From Candidatus Yanofskyibacteriota bacterium (GTDB taxonomy: Bacteria; Patescibacteriota; Minisyncoccia; 2-02-FULL-40-12; GWA2-44-9), in the NCBI GenBank assembly GCA_020847715.1, contig JADLBM010000006.1, forward strand, positions 1-50,485: a DNA stretch of 50,485 nucleotides, given 5' to 3'. The notes below the pieces were generated by a model, which was not told the origin of the DNA, searched no databases, and worked only from the letters and a program-made list of their open reading frames with translations. Numbering within the stretch: position 1 is the stretch's first letter; each line of letters starts with the position of its first letter. Shown here in pieces: positions 7,598-15,654 of this stretch. The position numbers were made by a program, and so were the translations under genes.

Positions 7598-7625
7598 TTG
7601 ATTTTCCCCGCATTCTGGCTATACT
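7598..7625 (+). promoter_or_regulatory. predicted promoter of tRNA-Gly
   Basis: TTGATT and TATACT are separated by 16 nt, and the -10 box ends 9 nt before the tRNA. Confidence 0.65.
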
Positions 7626-7634
7626 GGGCAGTAC

Positions 7635-7708
7635 GCGGGCATCGTATAGTGGTAATACGCGACCTTGCCAAGGTCGAGCCAGGGGTCCGATTCCCCTTGC
7701 CCGCTCCA
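7635..7708 (+). tRNA. tRNA-Gly (anticodon GCC)
   Basis: The cloverleaf has acceptor arms GCGGGCA/TGCCCGC, an anticodon stem GACCT/AGGTC around a loop with GCC, and T-arm GGGG/CCCC. It ends TCCA, so it is the only tRNA in the window with an encoded CCA. A small terminator (7711-7737) follows directly. Confidence 0.96.
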
Positions 7709-7710
7709 GT

Positions 7711-7737
7711 AGAAAGCCCCCAATGCGGGGTTTTCTG
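7711..7737 (+). terminator. terminator of tRNA-Gly
   Basis: AGAAAGCCCC and GGGGTTTTCT form a hairpin ending in a T-run, immediately after the tRNA. Confidence 0.7.
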
Positions 7738-7943
7738 TTGGAAGAAGGGGATGTGTCGCAAAATACACACTTCGCACAATATTACTCACTAGGCGATCTG
7801 TGTGGACAGCGGAGGTGGATATTGCGCGTGTCGCACAATACCGATATGCGGTGTGTTGATAGAGACTGCTGATAAGTATCGTGTCGCGCAACATGATTGG
7901 CAGAGGTCTTGCGGCAGCGTTGGGATGGTGCCACAATAGGCCC

Positions 7944-8312
7944 ATGGAGAAACTTCTTTTTGTGTACGGAACACTGATGCAGGGCATGCGAAACCATGTG
8001 CATCTCGAGAAGGCGAAGTTTGTTGGCCCCGCGGAAACAAAGCCGGAGTACGAGCTGCTCTATAACGGCTCCATCCCGGCGATGCGCGCCGGAAGCGAGA
8101 GCGTGAAGGGGGAGCTCTACGAGGTGGATGAGGCGACCCTCTCGGGGCTTGATGTTGTGGAGGATGTTACCGCGAACCTCTATGAGCGGCAGGAGATTGA
8201 GATCGACGGGAAAACAGCCATCGCCTACCTCGGGGGAAATATCTTCAATCAGGATACCTGGGAACACGTCCCGAACGGGGACTATCGGGCGCTCGTGGAG
8301 GGGCAGCAGTAG
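7944..8312 (+). CDS. gamma-glutamylcyclotransferase-like (AIG2/GGCT fold) protein
   Basis: The 122-aa product has the family's N-terminal signature KLLFVYGTLMQG and the VKGELYEVDEATLSGLD segment that carries the catalytic glutamate in gamma-glutamylamine cyclotransferases. Such enzymes form 5-oxoproline from gamma-glutamyl compounds, but the substrate cannot be read here. The track ORF starts 21 codons earlier; the ATG at 7944 is chosen because homology starts there and a -10-like CACAAT (7932-7937) lies 6 nt upstream. It ends just before a hairpin and the next tRNA promoter. Confidence 0.8.
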   Translation: MEKLLFVYGTLMQGMRNHVHLEKAKFVGPAETKPEYELLYNGSIPAMRAGSESVKGELYEVDEATLSGLDVVEDVTANLYERQEIEIDGKTAIAYLGGNIFNQDTWEHVPNGDYRALVEGQQ

Positions 8313-8338
8313 GGGTGAGGGGCACAGAAAAGATGCCT

Positions 8339-8362
8339 CAAGGCGCCACCCGCGGCGCCTTG
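8339..8362 (+). terminator. GC-rich hairpin after the GGCT-like gene
   Basis: AAGGCGCC and GGCGCCTT form the arms, with no strong T-run. It is a possible terminator that overlaps the -35 box of the next promoter. Confidence 0.45.
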
Positions 8363-8388
8363 AAAACATGGGCAAAACAGTGTAGTAT
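8360..8388 (+). promoter_or_regulatory. predicted promoter of the Leu-Val-Phe tRNA cluster
   Basis: TTGAAA and TAGTAT are separated by 17 nt, and the -10 box ends 15 nt before tRNA-Leu. Confidence 0.6.
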
Positions 8389-8403
8389 ATGCCTGCTACG
8401 CAT

Positions 8404-8487
8404 GCGCGGGTGGCGAAACTGGCAGACGCACTACCTTGAGGTGGTAGCGCCCGCAAGGGCATGGAGGTTCGAGTCCTCTCCCGCGCA
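8404..8487 (+). tRNA. tRNA-Leu (anticodon GAG)
   Basis: This is an 84-nt class II tRNA with acceptor arms GCGCGGG/CCCGCGC, anticodon stem CTACC/GGTAG, anticodon GAG and a long variable arm. CCA is not encoded. Confidence 0.95.
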
Positions 8488-8504
8488 CTTGGTGGGTTCG
8501 GTAT

Positions 8505-8577
8505 GCGCGCTTAGCTCAGTTGGTAGAGCATCTCATTGACGTTGAGAGGGTCGTAGGTTCGAGTCCTACAGCGCGCA
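8505..8577 (+). tRNA. tRNA-Val (anticodon GAC)
   Basis: The acceptor arms are GCGCGCT/AGCGCGC. The anticodon stem TCTCA/TGAGA holds a loop with GAC, and the T-stem is GTAGG/CCTAC. It lies 17 nt after tRNA-Leu. CCA is not encoded. Confidence 0.95.
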
Positions 8578-8604
8578 CTTGGTTTGCGGTACAATGGAAT
8601 ACAC

Positions 8605-8676
8605 GCCGCGGTAGCTCAGTGGTAGAGCGCAGCCCTGAAGAGGCTGGCGTCGGGGGTTCAATTCCCTCCCGCGGCA
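8605..8676 (+). tRNA. tRNA-Phe (anticodon GAA)
   Basis: The acceptor arms are GCCGCGG/CCGCGGC. The anticodon stem CAGCC/GGCTG encloses CTGAAGA, and the T-loop is TTCAATT. CCA is not encoded. Confidence 0.95.
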
Positions 8677-8678
8677 CA

Positions 8679-8721
8679 ATGCAAACCAGGCCGCCCTTGC
8701 AGGGCGGTTTTGGTTTGCATT
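8679..8721 (+). terminator. terminator hairpin behind tRNA-Phe
   Basis: Arms ATGCAAACCA and TGGTTTGCAT enclose a GC-rich inner stem (CCGCCC/GGGCGG) and a T-run. Confidence 0.75.
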
Positions 8722-8864
8722 GCTCGCCACGGCCGGGAATTGAAGGGCATTGAACCGAGCGAACTGCTTCGCTCGGTGAGAGTCCAGGCTCCGGAGGAGC
8801 ATCGGAGCATCCGCCGAAGGCGGTGGCGAAGATGCGGGGGAGGAGAATTCCCTCCCGCGGCACA
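8722..8864 (+). repeat. tRNA-Phe-matched palindromic element
   Basis: It starts with an inverted T-arm copy (gggaattgaa within 8726-8744), continues with a body of small hairpins such as CCGAGCGA/TCGCTCGG, and ends with a direct copy of the tRNA-Phe 3' end, aattccctcccgcggcaca, at 8846-8864. The original lies at 8660-8678, an offset of 186 nt. The plan is the same as behind tRNA-Lys, but the arms match Phe instead. Confidence 0.8.
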
Positions 8865-8865
8865 T

Positions 8866-8902
8866 AAGCAAAAGCCGACCCCATGCGGGGCCGGCTTTTG
8901 TG
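8866..8902. terminator. terminator between the tRNA-Phe element and rplS
   Basis: CAAAAGCCG and CGGCTTTTG arms make a hairpin flanked by A and T runs between converging units. Confidence 0.7.
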
Positions 8903-8910
8903 TTGGAGTA

Positions 8911-9327
8911 TTACTCGGTGGTGGTCTCTTCGGCTGCCGGCTCGGATTCCTCCGTTGCCTTTGCCGAGACGGCTTCCGCGCGGGTCTTCTTGCGAATCTC
9001 TTTGGCGGTCTTCTCGCGGAGGTAGTACATCTTCGAGCGGCGGGTGCGGCCGGTCTTCACAACCTCGATCTTTTCGATGGACGGGAGGCGGATAGGGTAG
9101 ACCTTCTCGACGCCGTAGCCACCGATAGAGCGGCGGACGGTGATGGTGCCGCCGGCCTCGGTGCCGTGCTTGCGGGCGATGACGATACCCTCGAAAATGC
9201 TGGCCTTGCCCTTCTCGCCCTGCTTCAGCTTCTGGTGGACGCGAATGGTCATGCCAACGCTAACATCGCCGAAGCGGTCTTCGGGGTTATGCTTTGCGGA
9301 GAATGCGGAAATGACGTGCTGGGACAT
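8911..9327 (-). CDS. rplS: 50S ribosomal protein L19
   Basis: L19 sits at the interface of the ribosomal subunits. The 138-aa product shows the family core, with FGDVSVGMTIRVHQKL near the start, the KASIFEGIVIARKHG segment, TVRRSIGGYGVEKVYP and the basic KTGRTRRSKMYYLRE tail. An extra acidic, alanine- and threonine-rich C-terminus extends it beyond the usual 115 or so residues. It is the last gene of a minus-strand run that includes the pseudouridine synthase just upstream. Confidence 0.95.
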   Translation of the reverse strand: MSQHVISAFSAKHNPEDRFGDVSVGMTIRVHQKLKQGEKGKASIFEGIVIARKHGTEAGGTITVRRSIGGYGVEKVYPIRLPSIEKIEVVKTGRTRRSKMYYLREKTAKEIRKKTRAEAVSAKATEESEPAAEETTTE

Positions 9328-9364
9328 GGGGTGAATAGAAAAAGAGACTGGCTTAGTGACGAAC

Positions 9365-10066
9365 TCAAACGCCGGACGATTCTAGCATATCCAAGGTTTT
9401 TTGCAAGTCCTGCGGGAGGTCGGCCTCCAGAGCCAACCCCTTGCCGTCCGGACCGGCAAAGCGGAGCTTCCATGCGTGCAGAAAGAGGCGTTCGAGCCCA
9501 GGCGGGAGGGGTTTCTTGGAGGTGTACAGCTTGTCCCCGGCGAGCGGACACCCGATGTGCTTCATGTGGACACGAATCTGGTGGGTGCGACCGGTGCGGG
9601 GCATAACGCGGACGAGGGTGAAGTCTTTGTAGGCTTTGACGGTCTCGTAGTCGGTGACCGCGTCTCGGACGACCAGCTCTCGCTTACCGCGAATTTGGGT
9701 GGTCTGCTTCGTGCCGAGCTTCCCCAGCGGGGCATCGATGGTGCCGGAGGGTGTTGCGGGGTGGCCGTGGACAAGGGCAAGATATTCCTTCTGAACCTGT
9801 CGCGTCTGGAAGAGATTCTTGAGGTATTCGAATGTTGGCTGATCCTTTGCGATAACCATTATGCCCGACGTCTCTTTGTCGAGGCGATGAACAAGGCCCG
9901 GCCGGAGGGGAGATTCGCCGACGCCGATGAGAGAGGGTCGTTCAGCGGCCAGTATGTCCGCGAGGGTCGTCTGGGGGTCGGTAGGGCTCACCTTATGAAC
10001 GGAAATGCCGTAGGGTTTGTCTACGGCGAAGAGGTGCTCGTCTTCGTAGATGACGGGAATGGTCAT
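9365..10066 (-). CDS. RluA-family pseudouridine synthase
   Basis: These enzymes isomerise uridines in 23S rRNA or tRNA. The 233-aa product has the catalytic motif RLDKETSGIMV with the essential aspartate. It also has the VVRDAVTDYETVKAY region and the MPRTGRTHQIRVHMKHIGCPLAGDKLY segment. There is no N-terminal S4 domain, so it resembles RluA or TruC rather than RluD. Its ATG overlaps the stop of the DHFR-like gene by 4 nt, which indicates translational coupling. The exact target uridine cannot be deduced. Confidence 0.92.
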   Translation of the reverse strand: MTIPVIYEDEHLFAVDKPYGISVHKVSPTDPQTTLADILAAERPSLIGVGESPLRPGLVHRLDKETSGIMVIAKDQPTFEYLKNLFQTRQVQKEYLALVHGHPATPSGTIDAPLGKLGTKQTTQIRGKRELVVRDAVTDYETVKAYKDFTLVRVMPRTGRTHQIRVHMKHIGCPLAGDKLYTSKKPLPPGLERLFLHAWKLRFAGPDGKGLALEADLPQDLQKTLDMLESSGV

Positions 10067-10578
10067 ACGTGATTATATCGACGGATGGTGCGGCCATCGG
10101 GTGAGTTTTCAGCTGAAACAAGTTGGAAGAAGCTCATCACTTCAGGGTCGTCAAATACAGATAAGCCCTCCCCGAGAGTGACGGGCTCAATACTTAGCAC
10201 GACCGTATCAAGTAGGTTTTCCTGAAAGAAAGACGTATTTATCGCAGTTCCTCCGATGACCAGAGCGCGAGATTGCCCGCGTTCCGCAAGCATCGAAAGA
10301 GCAGCACGAGGCGAGGTGGCGATGATAAAGCCGGGAGCAACGAAGGATGAGTCTCTGGTCACAACAATTCGGGCAAGGCCTGCCAAACTGTCAAAATTAA
10401 CATTTTCACTCCAGTCTCGTACGTGTTCATATGTTTTTCGCCCCACGATAAAATTGCCATACTCGCGGGCCATGGTGGTGAATGTGTCCCAGTGAGCATC
10501 GGACAAGAAGTCCTCGCTCCCATCCAGGCGTGCGATGTAGCCATCCGCGGAAGTTGCGGCGAAGAGAGTTGTTTTCAT
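10063..10578 (-). CDS. dihydrofolate reductase-fold (RibD C-terminal-like) protein
   Basis: The 171-aa product begins MKTTLFAATSADGYIARLDG, and it contains NFIVGRKTYEHV, ALVIGGTAIN and LGEGLSVFDD, which match the RibD-C/DHFR-like reductase fold. It may use NADPH for a pterin or pyrimidine substrate. In CPR genomes without riboflavin synthesis a DHFR-like role is more likely, but that is inference. The gene starts just downstream of a 77-nt repeat and tRNA-Val, and overlaps the pseudouridine synthase by 4 nt. Confidence 0.8.
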   Translation of the reverse strand: MKTTLFAATSADGYIARLDGSEDFLSDAHWDTFTTMAREYGNFIVGRKTYEHVRDWSENVNFDSLAGLARIVVTRDSSFVAPGFIIATSPRAALSMLAERGQSRALVIGGTAINTSFFQENLLDTVVLSIEPVTLGEGLSVFDDPEVMSFFQLVSAENSPDGRTIRRYNHV

Positions 10579-10593
10579 GCGGCGGAATTATGT

Positions 10594-10670
10594 AGTCTTT
10601 CGCGCCTATGCGCGCAGGACGCTTGGCCAGCCACTTCCTTCATACATACAGAATAAGGAGTGGCCAAGTG
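10594..10670 (-). repeat. 77-nt two-hairpin repeat, copy A, on the 3' end of tRNA-Val
   Basis: On the minus strand the element starts directly after the tRNA-Val discriminator base with CACTTGGCCACTCC. It folds as a long hairpin (TTGGCCA/TGGCCAA outer arms) and then a second hairpin around GCGC/GCGC. Copies B and C share most of the sequence, and they also abut tRNA 3' ends. Confidence 0.85.
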
Positions 10671-10743
10671 TGGGCGGTGAGGGACTCGAACCCCCGACAT
10701 CCTCGGTGTAAACGAGGCGCTCTACCAACTGAGCTAACCGCCC
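10671..10743 (-). tRNA. tRNA-Val (anticodon TAC)
   Basis: The acceptor arms are GGGCGGT/ACCGCCC. The anticodon stem CCTCG/CGAGG encloses TTTACAC, and the T-loop is TTCGAGT. CCA is not encoded; the 77-nt repeat begins at the next base. Confidence 0.95.
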
Positions 10744-10767
10744 GAAAAGGAATCAAGGAATCATTGT

Positions 10768-10844
10768 AGTCCTTCGCGCCTATGCGCTCAGGACACTTCG
10801 CCAGCCCACTCCTTCATACATACAGAACAAGGAGTGGCGAAGTG
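10768..10844 (-). repeat. 77-nt two-hairpin repeat, copy B, on the 3' end of tRNA-Ile
   Basis: It has the same layout as copy A, with compensating changes: the outer arm reads CACTTCGCCA and its partner TGGCGAAGTG, so pairing is kept despite the substitution. The second hairpin GTCCT/AGGAC with GCGC arms is also intact. Confidence 0.85.
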
Positions 10845-10918
10845 TGGGGGAGCTAGGATTCGAACCTAGGACCACCAAGGTATAAGCTTGGCGCTCTAAC
10901 CAGCTGAGCTACTCCCCC
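10845..10918 (-). tRNA. tRNA-Ile (anticodon TAT)
   Basis: The acceptor arms are GGGGGAG/CTCCCCC. The anticodon stem CCAAG/CTTGG encloses CTTATAC, giving anticodon TAT, which would read ATA directly. Most bacteria read ATA with a lysidine-modified CAT tRNA instead. The 5' end overlaps the end of the GIY-YIG gene. Confidence 0.92.
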
Positions 10919-11150
10919 GAATAAGTTGTAATTTATGCGCTCTGTTCTGTCGCTTGATCTGCTGCTCCCGCTTGGTTGCCGAGCTGCGGTTGGGGTGGCG
11001 CTCCGTGTATGCCAGTGTGAACGGGCCCCGACCGCGCGTGTACTTCGCTCCTGTTCCTGCCCGATGCTGTGCGATACGCGCGGCGATGTCGGTTGTGATT
11101 CCTGTGTACAGCGTACCACCACCGCACTTCAGGATGTAGACGACATACAT
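10896..11150 (-). CDS. GIY-YIG domain small nuclease-like protein
   Basis: The 84-aa product carries YVVYILKCGGGTLYTGITTD, the GIY-YIG core with the two tyrosines and a glycine-rich turn, followed by RIAQHRAGTGAKYTRGRGP typical of the small UvrC-like single-domain family (YhbQ type). The function of such short proteins is uncertain; DNA repair is often assumed. It starts 4 nt after the ftsH stop. Its last seven codons and stop lie inside tRNA-Ile, with the TAG in the tRNA D-loop, so 23 nt are shared. Confidence 0.85.
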   Translation of the reverse strand: MYVVYILKCGGGTLYTGITTDIAARIAQHRAGTGAKYTRGRGPFTLAYTERHPNRSSATKREQQIKRQNRAHKLQLIRGSSSAG

Positions 11151-11154
11151 ACGC

Positions 11155-12996
<1,842 letters not shown>

Positions 12997-13047
12997 ACGT
13001 AGCGTGCAATGTACCACGAAAGAGCGCACTCGGCAATCGCTGAAACA

Positions 13048-13076
13048 TTGACAGGAATGGCCATTCACGGTACTTT
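13048..13076 (+). promoter_or_regulatory. predicted promoter of the beta-CASP RNase
   Basis: TTGACA and TACTTT are separated by 17 nt. A GAGGAGG ribosome site precedes the ATG at 13121. Confidence 0.65.
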
Positions 13077-13120
13077 CGCGGCGCACGTCCGCTGTTTCAC
13101 AACTAGCCCGAGGAGGTTCG

Positions 13121-14401
13121 ATGTCAGCGGTTTCCTTCGAGTCGTGGGGAAGTGCGGACACCATCGGTCCGAGCTGTCAGACGCTTCGGTTCGGCGACTT
13201 CCGAGTCGGTATCGATTTTGGCGCCGGCATGAAGGGGGACCAGCGAGCGCCCATCATCAACGGGAAGCTCGACGCGCTGTTCGTGACGCACGGTCACATG
13301 GACCATCACGGGATGGTTCCCTGCGCGCTCCGCGAGTGGCCGAACCTGCCCGTGTGGGCGACCGTCGAGACGAAGCAGTTCATGGCGTGGGCATGGTATG
13401 ACCAGCTCCGCATATGTGAGAGCGACGGCAAGGAGCCGCCGTTTACGTCTGATGAAGCCGATCGCGCACTTCGTCGAACACGGGTGATGTCTGTTGGAAC
13501 GACGATCCAGCTCGCGGAAGACCTGACGGTGACCCCGTATCATGCGGGGCACATCCTTGGCGCGGTTTCGCTCCTGTTCTGCTACCGCGGCGAATACATC
13601 TTCGTGACCGGCGACACCGGTCTTCGAGACCACTGGTTCGTTCCAGGGGCCAAGCCGCCCACGCTCGACCGCTGTGCGCTTCTCGTGCGCGAATCTACCT
13701 ACGCGGGATTGCAGTGGGAGCAGACCCGTGACGAGATTGAAGACGACCTCGTTGGAGCAGTTCTGGAGGTGCTCTGTGGCGGTGGACGGGTCGTTATTCC
13801 GACGCTCGCCATTGACCGCATGCCGAATGTTTACCGGATTCTCCAACGGGCCTGCGTCGGCAAAGATTGGCCCGTGTGGGTGAGCGGCGGCGTTGAGCCG
13901 ACGAACATCTACGCTCGGTTCGCTCCGGAGGCGAGTTGGCTTGGAGCGGTGAATCGATTCGCGTCGTCGAGGCATGAGCGACAGGCGTTGTATTCCCGGG
14001 GGCCGTTCGTCGTCATCGCTAGCTCGGGGATGGTCATGCCGCGCACGCCATCGCACCGGTGGGTCACGGCGGTCATTCGGGACCTGCGGAGCGCCATCTT
14101 CATGGTGAACTACCAAGATCCGACGGCGCCGGGCGGTCTCATTCTCAAGAGTAAGCTCGGGGAGCGGATTGAGCTTGAGCCGGGATCCGGACACACCCGT
14201 CAGCGCCTCTGCAAGGTTCAGCGATTCGACCTCTCGACGCACGCGAAAGAAGATGAGATGGCCGAGCTCGAGCGCATGCTCAATCCCGACCTCGTCGCCC
14301 ATGTGCACGGAGAAGGCGACCGCATCCAATCGTTCATCGATGCGCAGACGAGCGGCCCCCAGCGCGTCCGTACGCGCGTTGGTCAGGAGATCAAGCTCTA
14401 A
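13121..14401 (+). CDS. beta-CASP metallo-beta-lactamase RNase (CPSF-like)
   Basis: This family cleaves RNA with two zinc ions; archaeal and eukaryotic members process 3' ends, and bacterial ones act in RNA decay. The 426-aa product has the zinc motif THGHMDHHG near residue 56, the later histidine in PYHAGHILGA, the aspartate in VTGDTGL, and beta-CASP motifs including the RESTYAG segment, VIPTLAIDR, IASSGMV and the C-terminal HVHGEGD. A strong GAGGAGG site fixes the start. It is distinct from RNase J, which is longer. It is transcribed alone and ends at a terminator. Confidence 0.9.
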   Translation: MSAVSFESWGSADTIGPSCQTLRFGDFRVGIDFGAGMKGDQRAPIINGKLDALFVTHGHMDHHGMVPCALREWPNLPVWATVETKQFMAWAWYDQLRICESDGKEPPFTSDEADRALRRTRVMSVGTTIQLAEDLTVTPYHAGHILGAVSLLFCYRGEYIFVTGDTGLRDHWFVPGAKPPTLDRCALLVRESTYAGLQWEQTRDEIEDDLVGAVLEVLCGGGRVVIPTLAIDRMPNVYRILQRACVGKDWPVWVSGGVEPTNIYARFAPEASWLGAVNRFASSRHERQALYSRGPFVVIASSGMVMPRTPSHRWVTAVIRDLRSAIFMVNYQDPTAPGGLILKSKLGERIELEPGSGHTRQRLCKVQRFDLSTHAKEDEMAELERMLNPDLVAHVHGEGDRIQSFIDAQTSGPQRVRTRVGQEIKL

Positions 14402-14408
14402 ACGCACA

Positions 14409-14438
14409 CCGCCCCTTCCAAGGAAGGGGCGGTTTTCT
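14409..14438 (+). terminator. terminator of the beta-CASP RNase gene
   Basis: CCGCCCCTTCC and GGAAGGGGCGG form a tight hairpin followed by TTTTCT. Confidence 0.85.
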
Positions 14439-14457
14439 GTGCAAGCGAGGTTGTGCG

Positions 14458-15534
14458 TTACGCTTTCTGGTCGAGCGTGAGGATGAGCTTGTGATCCTTT
14501 GCATCGATACTGACGATAGCGAACGGGTAGGATGTCCCGATGGTGACAACATCCGCAGCCGGACGACCTCCGAACTCTGCCGTCGGGAGGAGCCCGACGA
14601 TGTCGTCGTTCAGCTGTACGAATGCGCCGTTGGAACGAACCTTGATGACGGTTCCTTCGACCTTCTGACCAACCGAGAACGTCTGGTCAACCGTGAGCCA
14701 CGGGTCGGGGCGGAGGGCTTTCAACGAAAGCGCCACGCGGCCACCGTCGAGCGAAATGACCTTTGCGGTGACCGTGTCGCCGCTGTGGAGAATCTGCCGA
14801 GGATCTTCGACGAACTTCCAATCAATCTCGCTGGAGTGGATGAGCCCATCGAGGTTCTCTGACAAGCGGACGAATGCGCCGAAGTCGGTGACCTCCGTGA
14901 CGGTGCCCTCAACGGTCTCGCCGACGGCAAGCTTCGCGAGCTCGCCCTTTGCGGCCTCTTCTTGGATGGCGCGCTCGGAGACGATAAGTTTCCCTTCCTG
15001 CTCGTTGTAGTCGAGCACCTTCACCTTGAAGGCCTGGCCCTTGAACTTCTGCAGTGCCTGCACGATCTTCGTGGTGTCGCCACCCTCAACCTTCGGGTAG
15101 TGCTCGCTGGAGAGCTGGGAGAGCGGGAGGAATCCCTGCACGCCCTCGACTTGCACGATGAGACCGCCTTTGTTGATGTTCTGAATGATGGTGGTGAGCA
15201 CCGAGCTCGTGTCGCGAAGCTCTTTGATGCGCTGCCATGCGGTCGTCAACTGCGCAGCTTTCAGCGACAGCTCGCGGTATCCGTCCTCATTCTCGAGTTC
15301 GAGGAGGACTGCGCTGACCTCTTCGCCCGGCTGGAGTGCGCGAACGCGGTCCGGGTTGTCATAGAACTGACCCGGGTACACGATGCCGATACCGGCGGAG
15401 CCAAGGTCGAGCATGACATTGGACTTCGAGACACTGATGACTCGCCCAGTCAGGATTTGTCCTGCGCGGGGCAGCTGGAACTCCTCTTTTGCGAGGAGAT
15501 CTTTCATGGTTTTCACCGAGGGTGCTGATGCCAT
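14458..15534 (-). CDS. rpsA: 30S ribosomal protein S1-like (four S1 domains)
   Basis: S1 binds mRNA leaders on the 30S subunit. The 358-aa product has four S1 repeats starting at GQILTGRVISVSKSNVMLDL, TTIIQNINKGGLIVQVEGV, GETVEGTVTEVTDFGAFVRL and GQKVEGTVIKVRSNGAFVQL. E. coli S1 has six repeats, and four is common in smaller genomes. I place the start at 15534 (MASAPSVKTM), not nine codons upstream. It is divergent from the MBL-fold gene, and both promoters lie in the 120-nt gap. Confidence 0.92.
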   Translation of the reverse strand: MASAPSVKTMKDLLAKEEFQLPRAGQILTGRVISVSKSNVMLDLGSAGIGIVYPGQFYDNPDRVRALQPGEEVSAVLLELENEDGYRELSLKAAQLTTAWQRIKELRDTSSVLTTIIQNINKGGLIVQVEGVQGFLPLSQLSSEHYPKVEGGDTTKIVQALQKFKGQAFKVKVLDYNEQEGKLIVSERAIQEEAAKGELAKLAVGETVEGTVTEVTDFGAFVRLSENLDGLIHSSEIDWKFVEDPRQILHSGDTVTAKVISLDGGRVALSLKALRPDPWLTVDQTFSVGQKVEGTVIKVRSNGAFVQLNDDIVGLLPTAEFGGRPAADVVTIGTSYPFAIVSIDAKDHKLILTLDQKA

Positions 15535-15587
15535 AGCAATAAAAATGTCTCTCCGTCGCACTTTGGCGACCCTTGAGACTAGGCACT

Positions 15588-15616
15588 ACTATACCTGAGA
15601 GGACCGGGAAAATCAA
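15588..15616 (-). promoter_or_regulatory. predicted promoter of rpsA
   Basis: TTGATT and TATAGT are separated by 17 nt on the minus strand. Confidence 0.65.
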
Positions 15617-15619
15617 GGC

Positions 15620-15647
15620 TTGAAATAAGGCTATTTTTTGGTATCAT
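15620..15647 (+). promoter_or_regulatory. predicted promoter of the MBL-fold gene and gyrA unit
   Basis: TTGAAA and TATCAT are 16 nt apart. The ATG at 15655 follows 7 nt after the -10 box, which predicts a leaderless mRNA. Confidence 0.6.
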
Positions 15648-15654
15648 AGAGGGG

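Noticed and set aside
10594-10844. Two 77-nt repeats read as a CRISPR array
   Set aside because: There are only two units here, separated by a tRNA gene, with internal hairpins and no cas genes; the third copy is 34 kb away.
13124-14407. 427-aa minus-strand ORF
   Set aside because: It mirrors the beta-CASP RNase gene almost base for base; the plus strand has promoter, ribosome site, motifs and terminator.
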